64,000 bases of DNA from Kiritimatiellia bacterium (GTDB lineage Bacteria; Verrucomicrobiota; Kiritimatiellia; UBA8416; JABMPJ01): positions 1-64,000 of the forward strand of contig JASLOA010000045.1 of NCBI GenBank assembly GCA_030745755.1, in the 5' to 3' direction. The position numbers and the translations under genes are program-made. The first letter of the stretch is position 1. Each line of letters begins with the position of its first letter. Of the stretch, positions 9,204 through 21,551 are shown one piece after another. The notes under the pieces were generated by a model that was not told the DNA's origin, made no database searches, and was given only the letters and a program-made list of their open reading frames with translations.

Positions 9204-9698
9204 ATGGAAGTACTGAAGACTGCACTGCAGCTTGAAATCGATGCCGAGAATCATTACCGCAGTCTGGCAGCCCAAACCGAGGACGTCGGACTGGTCAATA
9301 TTCTGAACCGCCTGGCCGAAGTCGAACAGCGACACGTACACGTGATCCAGGCCATGATGGACGAGAATCTCCAAGCCGATGCAGGTGATGACACCTTCAT
9401 CGAAGAGGTGAAAGACCTCTGCCAGAAGCTCGAAGACAGCCGTTCCGAAATAAACATCGATACGGCGCAGATCAAGCTGTACGAGCACGCCAAGGCGCGT
9501 GAGCTCGAAGCCGAAAAGCTCTATTACGGTGCCGCCGAGACCGAGACCGACCCTGAGACCGTCGCTCTGCTCAAACGCCTGGGCGCCCAGGAAACGATGC
9601 ATGCCCAGATCCTCGACAGCATCATCGATTTTCTCTCCAAGGCCGAGCCCGGTGGCTGGCTGGAAGACGCAGAGTGGTACCATACGGACATGTACTGA
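9204..9698 (+). CDS. Rubrerythrin-like ferritin-fold diiron protein
   Basis: A 164-residue four-helix protein with two EXXH-type metal half-sites: E11/E15 with E41-x-x-H44 in the first pair of helices, and E100/E104 with E130-x-x-H133 in the second. This is the rubrerythrin/ferritin-like diiron pattern. The C-terminal rubredoxin domain of classic rubrerythrin is absent, so it is a short erythrin-type or ferritin-like protein. Such proteins remove peroxide or handle iron in anaerobes and microaerophiles. A strong GAGGAGAG ribosome site precedes the ATG. Its neighbours give no operon partner. Confidence 0.8.
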   Translation: MEVLKTALQLEIDAENHYRSLAAQTEDVGLVNILNRLAEVEQRHVHVIQAMMDENLQADAGDDTFIEEVKDLCQKLEDSRSEINIDTAQIKLYEHAKARELEAEKLYYGAAETETDPETVALLKRLGAQETMHAQILDSIIDFLSKAEPGGWLEDAEWYHTDMY

Positions 9699-9730
9699 GA
9701 GGGTTTAAGGTTCAAGGTTCAGGGTTCAAC

Positions 9731-9902
9731 GGTGTGTTGGCCAAAAAGGAGATCCCTCGACTTCGCTCCCGCCGTCGCCCGCTGGGCTATGGCGGGCAGG
9801 CGGGATGACAGCTCCGGAACTACCGGGTCTTCTAAGACGTTGTCATGCTGAGCTTGTCGAAGCATCTCCTTTGAGCAACTGTGATGATTTTGGCAACACG
9901 CC
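9731..9902. repeat. Palindromic dispersed element, copy A
   Basis: A 153-base core (9750-9902) is nearly identical to 19638-19790, with only a few base changes and no gaps. The arms AGATCCCTCGACTTCG and CGAAGCATCTCCT are inverted relatives, and outer GTGTTGG/GGCAACAC ends extend the palindrome. A different hairpin (CCGCCGTCGCCCGC...ATGGCGGGCAGG) is nested inside one arm. It is non-coding, lies between convergent genes, and resembles the MITE-like unit found inside the gene at 38.8-40.0 kb. Confidence 0.75.
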
Positions 9903-9926
9903 GTCACGGTTCACAAACCGTCGGCC

Positions 9927-12757
<2,831 letters not shown>

Positions 12758-15693
12758 TCACGCCGGCTGCCCACCCGTAGCGGAGGGAGCTGCCGGTCCC
12801 AACACTCTGCCGCCATCCATGGCGCGCCGTACGGCGTGAGCGAGTATGGCGCGATCGATCGGTTTCATCACGTACTCAGAGATCCCCACCTGGCGCATCT
12901 TCCTCATGGTCATGTCCTGGCTGTATCCGGAGCAGAGGATAATGGGAATGTCGTTGCGTAGCTTTCGAATCTCCGCTGCAAGATCAACACCGGTAAGACC
13001 GGGCATGGTCTGGTCCGTTACGATCAGGTCAAACCCGTCCGGCTCATCACGGAACGTTGCCAGTGCGTTGTTGCTGTCCGTGCAGGCGATCACCTTGTAG
13101 CCCAGCCCCTCCAGCAGGGTACGCGCGAGAAACGTGATCATCTCCTCATCATCCACAAACAGGATGCGCTCCGAACCGGAGGGAAGCACTTCTGCAGCCG
13201 GCTCATCCTCTTCGGGGTCAGAGCCCGCACGCGCAATGGGGAACATGAGGGTGAACACGGTTCCCTCACCAACATGACTGTCGACCGAAATGAAGCCATC
13301 GTGCGCGTAGACGATGCTGTGCACCATCGAGAGTCCCAACCCGGTGCCTTCGCCGCCCTGTTTCGTGGTGTAGTACGGCTCGAAGATCCGCTGCTCGGTG
13401 TCCTGGTCCATCCCACAGCCGGTATCCCTCACCGTCAGGCGCGCGTAACGCAGAGAGTGTGCGTCGGCTTGAATACCGGGGGCCACCTCGTTCAGCGCGA
13501 CATCTTCCAGTTTCACCGAGATGGTCCCATGTTCCTTGATGGCCTGGTAGGCATTCGTGCAGAGGTTCATAACTACCTGGTGCATCTGGGTGGCATCGGC
13601 CAGAACCAAACCGCAATCATCGTCGATCTCCTGTTGGATCTCGATCGTGGTGGGGATCGTGCTGCGAATCAGTTTGAGCGCCTCCTTCACGAGCGATGCG
13701 AAGTTGAGCAGGCTGCGCTCCTTCATGCTGCTGCGACTGAAGGAGAGGATCTGTTTGATCAGGTCGGATGCCCGGATACCCGCCTTGTGTACCTGCCCCA
13801 GGTAGGTCTGCGCCGTTTCGTTGTCTTCGGTCTCCGCTTCGGCAAGCTGGGTGTAGCCAATGATGGAGGTGAGAATGTTATTGAAATCATGCGCAATGCC
13901 GCCCGCCAGTGTGCCAATGGCTTCCATCTTCTGGGCCTGCTGAAGCCGCTCTTCCATCTCGGTTTCATGGGTCACATCCAGGGTGACGGCCACGAAGTTG
14001 ATGATGTCGCCCTGTTCGTTCTTCACGGGGGATATTGTGGCCCGTTCCTGGAAAAGGTTTCCGTTCTTCTTCCGGTTGACCATGTTGCCGCGCCAAATCT
14101 GTCCATTCTTGATGGTCTGCCACAGGTTGCGATAGAACACTTCGTCGTGTTTGCCGCTTCTGAGAATCCGCAGCGTCTGGCCACGCGCATCATCCATGGT
14201 GTAGCGGTGGTCTCTCTGAACTGGGGATTGACGTACTCTATCACGCCCTCTGTATCGGTGATGACTACCGCCTCGGCCGACTGTTCGATTGCAGCCACAA
14301 GCCGGCTGTGCTCCGCCTCGGCCTCGATTTCTGCCGTGATATCCTGCACCTGCGCGAGATACGAGACGACCTCGTGTCCCTCGCGGCGCAGCGGCACGAT
14401 CACCACGTCCAGGTATCGGACCCCCTGGCGGCTTGTCAGGTAGAGGTTCATCGAGGACACATGATCGAAATCACAGTCGGCCCGGTACCGCACGGTCTCG
14501 CCCTGTCCCAATCTGATATCGGCCTTCTCGGGCGGCGTGAGCATGGTCGAGAGCCGAAGTCCTTCTACGGCTGCCGCGCTGTCTGCCCCGAATATGTCCA
14601 GGTAGGCGAGGTTGGCTTCGACCAGGCGTGCACTGGAGTCGAACAGCCCAATGCCGATGGGCGACTGATTGAAGAAGCCGCGATAGCGGGCCTCACTGCG
14701 TGACAGATCATCGGCAATCCCTTTGCGTCGGGAGATCTCCTCCTGCAAAGCTTCGTTGTTGAGCGACAGTTCACGTGTCTTGCTGCGCACCTCGAGCCGT
14801 AGAACAAAACTGATGGTCAGAAGCAGAAGCACTACCGCCGCGGCACTGCCCAGGATCCAGAAGATGGCACGATAGTTGACGCGCTGTTCCTTGGCTCCCA
14901 GCGTATGATCCATGAACTGGTGATACTCAGAGCGTGGATCCTTCTTCAGGCGCGCCAGGTGATAGTCGAGCAGCGAAACCAACGGCCGCCCCAGCTCCCG
15001 TGCGGCAGCATAGCGCAGTTCAACGGGGGCCACCACAATAGCAGTCGATCGTACATCATGCCTGCCTGCATGAATCAGGCCGTATAGTCGATCCATCACC
15101 CCCGCATCGACCCACCCCTTGTCGAGCGCTTCCAGTATCTCATCGTAGCGGGAGAACTCAACGAAGTCACAGGCCAGGCTCAACTCCTGGATCAGACGCT
15201 CGATATCCCTCGCATAGAGGTCGCCGGTGACGATACCCAGCGAGCGCCCCTCCAAGTCGAGCAGCGACTCGATATCGGACCGGTCAGGCACATAGACCTG
15301 CGCCCACGTGGAAATGACAGGAACCCGGCTGAATGCGATGCGGCTGGCGCGCTCACGCGTATAGGCCACCGCCACCGCCAGGTCGACCTTGCCTTCCTCC
15401 AGCATGGTGACGCATCCGTCCGGAGTAGCGACGACATAGTCGAAGACCCACTCCTCCTCCATCGCCATGGTATTCAGCAGGTCAATGAAGAGCCCGGCCC
15501 CCGAACCATCCTGGGGGGGCGGGGTACACAACGGGTAGGCATCAAAAACGGCGACGCGCAGCCGCTGGGGCTCCGCCTGGACCATCCCGGCCACAAGACA
15601 TACCGCCAGGACCACCTGGGCGACGCAGCGCCTCACAGACAGGCCTACGCCCAAGTACTGGAAGACAAGAGCGTTGTAGGGCCTCCACGCCAT
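12758..15693 (-). pseudogene. Hybrid sensor histidine kinase, frameshifted
   Basis: Two overlapping frames join into one hybrid sensor kinase of about 975 residues. The N-terminal part (14023-15693) has a signal-like segment, a periplasmic SBP_bac_3 solute-binding domain, a membrane helix (IFWILGSAAAVVLLLLTISF), a PAS domain and the start of a second PAS. The C-terminal part (12758-14197) has the rest of that PAS, the HisKA site GGIAHDFNNIL, HATPase (GEGTGLGLSM) and a receiver domain (LFVDDEEM, DLIVTDQTMPG). At about 14203 the sequence FRETTA runs into TPWMM; one extra base would give FRETTAYTMDDARG, the expected PAS sequence. So one base is missing, by mutation or by sequencing error. Confidence 0.85.
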
Positions 15694-15872
15694 GGGGCAT
15701 TCTTAAACTTTGCACACCAATGCGTCAATCATCATCCCGAAGTTCCTTGCTCGCGAGCGAGCAAGGGGTTCACAGTTCAACGTTCATAGGTTCAAAGGTT
15801 GGGAACGGTCTCGGACAGATCTCGCCCGGTAACCTTGGACCTCTGAATCTTAGACCCTATCGGTGGAGTCGG

Positions 15873-17720
15873 CTACCGTTCGCGACCGAACTTCTTGTTG
15901 AGTTCGTGGTATGACATGTAGATCAGCGTCGGACGACCATGCGGACAGGTGTAGGGCATACGTGCGCCGGCCAGGTCGATCACGAGCTGCTCGATCTCAT
16001 CCAGGGTCAGCGCGTCGCGCGACTTGACCGCCGCCTTGCACGATGCCTGGATCAGCGCATCCTCGTTCAGCTTGCCGCGGGCACGGCCGGCGCCCCCTTC
16101 CTCCAGCTCACGTACCATCTCGGCAAGCAACTGGTCGGGTCGTACAGAGGACAGGAATGCCGGCAGCGCATCGATCACAAAGCTGTCCCCTCCAAAGTCG
16201 GCAATCCCGATTCCCATCCGCTTCAACACATCGGTATGCCGCCTCACCAGGTTGGCGTCGTGCGGCCTGAGCTCCACCGTTTCAGGAACCAGCAGTGCCT
16301 GGATCGCAATCCCCCCCTCTTCGAAGGTACGCATGAATCGTTCGTACAACACCCGTTCATGTGCCGCGTGCGGGTCCATGAGGACCATGCCGTCTTCGAT
16401 CTCCAGTACCACGTAAAGTGCCCCCACCTGGCCCAGGACCCGGCACCACGACCAGGGCGCAGATGTCGTCTCGTCGGTCTCTGCGCCCGGCTCAGCATCC
16501 GGCTGTGGCGCTTCGCGCTCGAGTCCGCCCGGACCAAAGGGCTGATCCATGGGAGGAGGCGGTGCACCATCCACGGTTTGGATCGGCATGCGCGGGTACC
16601 GGAACACACGTGCCGGAGGCAGGTCATTGATCGCCAGCTGCAGGTTCGGAACCGCGACATGCGGCTTGGAGTTGGACGCCCCGTCATGAACATCTGCGAA
16701 GGCAGCAGGGGCTGCCGCCTGGACGGACAGCGCCTTTTGGAGTGCCGCGATGACGGTATCGCGCACCTCGGAGGGACGGCGAAAGCGGACCTCTTTCTTG
16801 GTCGGGTGCACGTTTACATCCACGCTCCCCGGATCAACCCCGACAAAGAGCACGAGCACCGGATGGCGATCGCGGGGCAGGAGCGAGTGATAGCCGGTAC
16901 GGATCGCATAGCCCAACAGCGGCGCACTCGTCGCGCGTCCGTTCACGAAGACATACTGCTCGGTGCGATCGGACCGACTGAAGGCCGGCAGTCCCACATA
17001 CCCCTGCACACGCACCCCGTCGGCTTCGTGGTCGACGGAGCGAAGCTGGCTCACGTAATCCTCACCGAACAGGTCGCGCACGCGGTCGGTCACGGGGTCG
17101 TCTCCACCGGGGGCGAGCCGATGCAGGACCCGCCCATCCACTGTGAGGCTCAACCCCACCTCCGGATGCGCCAGGGCCTGGAACGTGAAGGCGGTACGGA
17201 TGTGCGTCAGTTCCGTCTGCTGGCTGCGCATAAACTTGCGTCGCGCCGGGACGTTGAAAAAGAGGTCTCGCACCTCGATACGCGTACCGGTGGGACCACC
17301 CATCTCGCGCACATCCTGGATCTTGCCACCGGAGATGGAGATCTCCGTTCCTGAATCCTCGCCCTCGCGCGACGAAGTCAGCCGAAAGCGCGACACCGAC
17401 GCGATCGCCGCCAGCGCCTCGCCCCGGAAGCCGAGCGTGTTGATGTGCTCGATGTCATCGACGTCGCCAATCTTGCTCGTGGCGTGCCGTTCAATGGCCA
17501 GGAGGGCATTGTCGCGATCCATCCCGCTGCCATTGTCGCTGATGGCCACCAGCTTCCGCCCGCCCGCCGCAATCTCGATATCGATACGCGTAGAGCCCGC
17601 ATCGATGGCATTCTCCATCAACTCCTTGAGTACGGAAGCTGGGCGTTCCACCACCTCGCCGGCCGCGATCTTGTTGACCACGTTCTCGGGAAGGACCTTG
17701 ATGTTGGTAGCCGGGGGCAT
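15873..17720 (-). CDS. mutL: DNA mismatch repair protein MutL, endonuclease type
   Basis: Couples mismatch recognition by MutS to strand incision. The 615 residues show the GHKL ATPase motifs ENAIDAGSTRI, ISDNGSGMD and NTLGFRGEAL, and a C-terminal dimerisation domain. That domain carries DPHAAHERVLYE, matching the endonuclease motif DQHAx2Ex4E except for Pro in place of Gln, plus ASCKAAVKSRD and CPHGRP metal-site motifs. It is therefore probably a nicking MutL rather than the MutH-dependent kind. The start chosen (ATG at 17718-17720) precedes the conserved NIKVLPENVVNKIAAGEVV. The open frame upstream is repeat sequence. Confidence 0.94.
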   Translation of the reverse strand: MPPATNIKVLPENVVNKIAAGEVVERPASVLKELMENAIDAGSTRIDIEIAAGGRKLVAISDNGSGMDRDNALLAIERHATSKIGDVDDIEHINTLGFRGEALAAIASVSRFRLTSSREGEDSGTEISISGGKIQDVREMGGPTGTRIEVRDLFFNVPARRKFMRSQQTELTHIRTAFTFQALAHPEVGLSLTVDGRVLHRLAPGGDDPVTDRVRDLFGEDYVSQLRSVDHEADGVRVQGYVGLPAFSRSDRTEQYVFVNGRATSAPLLGYAIRTGYHSLLPRDRHPVLVLFVGVDPGSVDVNVHPTKKEVRFRRPSEVRDTVIAALQKALSVQAAAPAAFADVHDGASNSKPHVAVPNLQLAINDLPPARVFRYPRMPIQTVDGAPPPPMDQPFGPGGLEREAPQPDAEPGAETDETTSAPWSWCRVLGQVGALYVVLEIEDGMVLMDPHAAHERVLYERFMRTFEEGGIAIQALLVPETVELRPHDANLVRRHTDVLKRMGIGIADFGGDSFVIDALPAFLSSVRPDQLLAEMVRELEEGGAGRARGKLNEDALIQASCKAAVKSRDALTLDEIEQLVIDLAGARMPYTCPHGRPTLIYMSYHELNKKFGRER

Positions 17721-17852
17721 GGGGGAAGCATAGGGGGTATGGGTCCTGGGTTCAAGGTTCCCTCCTTCGCCCTTTCCTGCTTCGCTCTGCGAGCTACGCA
17801 AGACAAGCGGGCTACGGAGGGCAAGCAGGGGTCAAGGTTCAAGGGATTGAGA

Positions 17853-17938
17853 GCGGCTCGCCGGGACGGCTCGCCCTACCTTACCCCGGATGGAGACATC
17901 CCCCTATGCAGGTAGGGCGAGCCGTCCCTGGCGAGCCG
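17853..17938. repeat. REP-like inverted pair
   Basis: Left unit 17853-17880 (GCGGCTCGCCGGGACGG...CCCTACC) and right unit 17911-17938 (GGTAGGGCGAGCCGTCCCTG...) are inverted copies with their GTAGGG tails pointing inward, 30 bases apart. It lies between the mutL start and the end of the downstream toroid gene. Confidence 0.75.
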
Positions 17939-17948
17939 TAAGAAGAAG

Positions 17949-19520
17949 CTAGATCGTAATCTCGACCTCGATCTCATCCATCTCGGATACGAGATCTTCG
18001 TCTTCTTCGATCGCCTTGGGCGTCGTGAATGTCGGGAGGTAGCGGTAGTAGACCTCGAGCTGCAGGGTACAGAGGCAGGTGTCCATGATTTCCCCATTGC
18101 CACCAGTGTACTCCCCCTTGGCCGGCGAGGTCCAGTAGCCCATGTCTTTGCCGTCGTCTGCTGCGCCCTTCATGATCGTCTGGTTGCGCACCAGTTCCAT
18201 CGCGAACTGACGGTTCCATTCGTCCCAGGTACTGCCACCGGCATGGAACTTCGCCTGAGTAACATAGTACCAATAATAGACCGGTGACCTACCCCACGGC
18301 TCGCGCCACTTGAAGGTGGCGGCCTGGTTCAGATACTCAAGCCCGCGGCGGCACTCGCCCTCGTTCGCTGCACCGAGAAACTGCATGCAGAGCACGCCTA
18401 CACCGGTCAGGCCTCCCTGCTGAGGACCGGTATAACCAAAGCCGCCCTGCGGGTGGGAGTTCTTCTGCATGCCCTTGATCGCCAGCTTCATTGCGTCGTC
18501 GAGCTTGGGGTGCTCAATGCCACCCATCTTGGCGGCTTTCAGCGCCTGCACACACCAGCCCATGTAGGAGGTATCATCGCGCTCGGTCTGCTTGCAGTTG
18601 TAGTCCCATCCCCCACTCGGATGCTGCCCTTTAATCACAATCTCAAGGGCCTTCTCTGCCGCATACTTAATCATCGGCACTTTCGTCAGGGCATACGCCT
18701 CACAGAGGGCATACGTCGCGATCGGGTGGCTGTAGTTGTGGCCGTCACGCCCCGCAAACATCCCGCTGGCATCCTGGTTGTCGACCAGCCAGCGAATAGC
18801 CTTCTCGACCGTCGGGCCGAACTCCTCCGAGGCAGGTGTCTCGCCGTGCGCCAGGAAAGTCAACAGCGCCAGCGACGTCATGGCGGGCTTGGTCTTGGGC
18901 CATGAGCCGTCTGACTGCTGCTTTGACTTCAGCCAGCGCAGGGCGCGCATCACAGCGCCCTCGGTGATCTCGGATCCGCCGTACATCCCCATCGCCTTGC
19001 CGCGCATGCCGGGACTGCGGTTGCCGACGATACCGCGCATGATAACCGGGCTCTTGACCAGCGCTACGGCATCGAATTCAGCCGGTTTCGGACTGACTTC
19101 TGTCGTGGGGGCGTCCATGACATCGGTCACCTCGGTCATAGGCGCGTCGGGCGTAAAATCGTCCATCTCGATCGGCTCGGGCGGCTCAATTGGCTCATCA
19201 TCCAGGTCCTCGATCTCATCAAGCGCCTCGGGCTCGATTTCTTCGACCACTTCCACCTCGACCGTCGCCTCGCGCTCGGGCGTCAGCGAAGCGAGAAGCG
19301 AGAGCAAACCAAGGCCCAGAATCGGCACCATGATCGCACAGGCCGGGGCCGAAAGACGCTGCATCTGGAGGCGGGCATACTTGTACTCACCGCTATCCTT
19401 GTCGGCTTTCAAACCGTCCAACACCTTGCGAACCTTCTCGCGGAAGGTGAGGTGCTCGAAAAGAGACAGCAGGTTGTGCTTGTGCATCAGTTCGTGCAGT
19501 TGGTCGTATTCGTGTTCCAT
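17949..19520 (-). CDS. Membrane-anchored alpha/alpha-toroid (prenyltransferase-repeat) protein
   Basis: A 523-residue protein. A short cytoplasmic N-terminus precedes one membrane helix at about 60-80 (CAIMVPILGLGLLSLLASL). A TonB-like acidic and proline-rich stretch follows (EVVEEIEPEALDEIEDLDDE, then PIEPPEPIE). The rest is repeated helical segments of the squalene-cyclase/prenyltransferase toroid type (ALRWLKSKQQSDGSW, AIRWLVDNQDASGMF, ALEIVIKGQHPSGGWDY). No cyclase catalytic DXDD is seen, so a binding role is likelier than catalysis. It is last in a same-strand cluster with ExbB and ExbD genes. The acidic/proline linker suggests it could play the TonB-like partner role. An AGGAG precedes the ATG. 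Confidence 0.7.
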   Translation of the reverse strand: MEHEYDQLHELMHKHNLLSLFEHLTFREKVRKVLDGLKADKDSGEYKYARLQMQRLSAPACAIMVPILGLGLLSLLASLTPEREATVEVEVVEEIEPEALDEIEDLDDEPIEPPEPIEMDDFTPDAPMTEVTDVMDAPTTEVSPKPAEFDAVALVKSPVIMRGIVGNRSPGMRGKAMGMYGGSEITEGAVMRALRWLKSKQQSDGSWPKTKPAMTSLALLTFLAHGETPASEEFGPTVEKAIRWLVDNQDASGMFAGRDGHNYSHPIATYALCEAYALTKVPMIKYAAEKALEIVIKGQHPSGGWDYNCKQTERDDTSYMGWCVQALKAAKMGGIEHPKLDDAMKLAIKGMQKNSHPQGGFGYTGPQQGGLTGVGVLCMQFLGAANEGECRRGLEYLNQAATFKWREPWGRSPVYYWYYVTQAKFHAGGSTWDEWNRQFAMELVRNQTIMKGAADDGKDMGYWTSPAKGEYTGGNGEIMDTCLCTLQLEVYYRYLPTFTTPKAIEEDEDLVSEMDEIEVEITI

Positions 19521-19620
19521 AGTTTGCTCCTTTTGGGGCTGCAGAAAAGAGGTTGTTGTGTTCTCTAACCTTAATACGTGGCAGGGGGGAAAGTCCTTAG
19601 AAAGGAAACGGCTCGGCCCA

Positions 19621-19855
19621 GTGTGTTGCCCGCAAGAAGATCCCTCGACTTCGCTCCCGCCGTCGCCCGCTGGGCTATGGCGGGCAGGCGGGATGACAGC
19701 TCCGGAATTACCGAGTCTTCTGAGACGTTGTCATGCTGAGCTTGTCGAAGCATCTCCTCTGAGCACCTGTGATGATTTGGGCAACATGCCAGCCTACCTG
19801 GGGCCGTGTATAGATACACCAACGGCAAGGTAGGGTGAGCTGTCCCGGCGAGCCG
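19621..19855. repeat. Palindromic element copy B next to a single REP unit
   Basis: This fills most of the 341-base gap between two genes of the ExbBD cluster. Bases 19638-19790 repeat 9750-9902. Directly after comes CCTACCT and then a GGTAGGGTGAGCTGTCCC unit (19829-19855). The spacer between them resembles the spacer of the REP pair at 28159-28243, so the left REP palindrome seems to have been lost where the two elements meet. Nothing else is seen in 19521-19861. Confidence 0.7.
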
Positions 19856-19861
19856 GACGCC

Positions 19862-20266
19862 CTACATGCTGAAGACAGACAGCTTCTTCAGTCCCACCTT
19901 GGCGCAGATATTGAGCACCTTGACGAGGCGCTCATGCTGCGAGTCGCCGGTACAGCGGATGATTACAGAGAGGTCCTTGCTGAACCCCGCCAACCGTGTC
20001 AGGTCCCGTTCCAGCTGATTGACCGTACGGACCTTGCCCTTGAGCATGTAACCGTAGCGGTGCACCGTTATGGTGAGAAGGTCCTTGAAGTCCTGCTCTA
20101 CGGGTGTGTCAGGGTCCGGCGAGGGACGCGACACATCCAAATGCGAGAGGATATCCTCCTGCTTCAACGTCACGATAAAGAAGATCAGGAGCTGAAACAC
20201 CACGTCGATCATCGGCGTCATCTCAAGCTGGGCCGCATCGGTCTCCCTGCGTTTACGCTTTCTCAT
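19862..20266 (-). CDS. exbD: ExbD/TolR-family protein (second copy)
   Basis: A 134-residue ExbD/TolR protein: a basic N-terminus, one membrane helix in MTPMIDVVFQLLIFFIV with the proton-carrying Asp (D21 in this protein), and a periplasmic domain. Such proteins pair with ExbB to turn proton motive force into force on periplasmic partners. It starts at the base following the stop codon of the preceding exbD, so the two are coupled and could form a heterodimer. Confidence 0.88.
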   Translation of the reverse strand: MRKRKRRETDAAQLEMTPMIDVVFQLLIFFIVTLKQEDILSHLDVSRPSPDPDTPVEQDFKDLLTITVHRYGYMLKGKVRTVNQLERDLTRLAGFSKDLSVIIRCTGDSQHERLVKVLNICAKVGLKKLSVFSM

Positions 20267-20683
20267 CTAGCTCACCTCCTGCTTGATGGCCGCGAAGTTG
20301 ATACGCCAGATATTCAGCCCCGAACATATATCCATCACGGCGCGCACGTCCTTGTGTTCGGCTCGCCGGTCCGCGCGAATCAGAACAGGGAACTGGCCGT
20401 ACCGCTTGGTACGGCCCTGCATGATCTTGGCGAACTTCGAGCGCGACAACTGGGCACCATGAATCGAGATCCAGCCGTTCTTATCCACCTCGACCACCAT
20501 GGTGGTCGGCGCCATTCTCTCGATTACAGGTCCGTCTTTGGCCTTGGCCAGCTCGATGTCCTTCTTCTCCTCTTCCATCTTGATGGTCACGATGAAGAAG
20601 ATGATCAGTTGGAACACAACGTCAATCATGGGCGTCATGTCGACCGCACATCCTGCGGTCCTTGATCGTTTATGCCGTGGCAT
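20267..20683 (-). CDS. exbD: ExbD/TolR-family protein (first copy)
   Basis: A 138-residue ExbD/TolR protein with the helix MTPMIDVVFQLIIFFIVTI, again carrying the conserved Asp (D21), then a periplasmic domain. It is 18 bases downstream of the ExbB gene and abuts the second ExbD gene. Two different ExbD proteins beside one ExbB is a layout common in PVC bacteria. Confidence 0.88.
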   Translation of the reverse strand: MPRHKRSRTAGCAVDMTPMIDVVFQLIIFFIVTIKMEEEKKDIELAKAKDGPVIERMAPTTMVVEVDKNGWISIHGAQLSRSKFAKIMQGRTKRYGQFPVLIRADRRAEHKDVRAVMDICSGLNIWRINFAAIKQEVS

Positions 20684-20701
20684 AACTACTCCATTCCGCG
20701 C

Positions 20702-21484
20702 CTATTCCTCGACGACTTCGACGTTGCGCAGGTCCTTGATAAGTTCGATTGTCATCGCTTCCATCTGAAGGATGATCTTGCTGGCAATGTTGCGGAACGT
20801 GTAATAAACCGCGACGCACGGCACCGCAATCGTCAGTCCACCGGCGGTCGTGAAGAGCGCCTGTGAAATATTCATGGCCAGCACGCCAACGTCCGGCGCA
20901 CCTTCGGCCAGGGTTGAGAACGCCGCGATCATACCTTGCACCGTCCCGAGCAGTCCAAGCATCGGGGCCAGGTTGCCTACCACGGAGAGCCAGGTCAGTT
21001 TCTGCATGATCTGCTCGGTCTCCAGGTCAGCCGCCGTGGAGATCGATTCCTGGATCACATCGTATCCCTCTTCGACGTGGCTGAACCCGGCGGAGAGAAT
21101 ATTGGCCATCGGGCCCGGCTCGCTCTCACAGTTCTGCAGAGCCTTGAGCACATCGCCTTCGGCCATGGACTCGGTCACGCTCTCAATCAGCTCCTGCGGC
21201 ATGATGCGCTTGGCACGCACCGTAATGGCGCAGTCGACCGAGAAATAGACGGCCGCACCGGCCGCACCGAACAGCGCCAGCCACAGCATCACGCCCAACG
21301 GGCCAGACGCGATGATCACGCTGAAGAAGCCTCCCGAGCCCTTGTTCGTGGGTGCCGCGGCTGCCGTACCATCGGCTGTCACCAGGTCGCCCCTGGCCGC
21401 CTCTTCCTGCGCCTGCGAATTGCACGCACACGACATGACAAACACCAGTGCCAGGACCAGCGTCAATTTCAGTACCATCTTCAT
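20702..21484 (-). CDS. exbB: ExbB/TolQ/MotA-family proton channel protein
   Basis: A 260-residue inner-membrane protein. It has an N-terminal cleavable-looking signal (MKMVLKLTLVLALVFVMSCA), then three membrane helices, with the diagnostic NLAPMLGLLGTVQGMIAAF region and LFTTAGGLTIAVPCVAVYYTF near the C-terminus. With the two ExbD proteins it should form a proton-driven motor. The N-terminal signal segment is longer than in E. coli ExbB and is a feature of the PVC and Bacteroidetes versions. It lies within a cluster with TPR proteins, not with a TonB receptor. Confidence 0.9.
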   Translation of the reverse strand: MKMVLKLTLVLALVFVMSCACNSQAQEEAARGDLVTADGTAAAAPTNKGSGGFFSVIIASGPLGVMLWLALFGAAGAAVYFSVDCAITVRAKRIMPQELIESVTESMAEGDVLKALQNCESEPGPMANILSAGFSHVEEGYDVIQESISTAADLETEQIMQKLTWLSVVGNLAPMLGLLGTVQGMIAAFSTLAEGAPDVGVLAMNISQALFTTAGGLTIAVPCVAVYYTFRNIASKIILQMEAMTIELIKDLRNVEVVEE

Positions 21485-21551
21485 TGGATTCCTTTCTGTA
21501 CAGTGATAACTACAACCCTAAGTAACAACGCTACATTCTTCCTGTGATTCT

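Noticed and set aside
12758-14197. Separate soluble histidine kinase gene
   Set aside because: Its start lies mid-PAS and the missing N-terminal half is in the overlapping frame upstream, so it is one broken gene.
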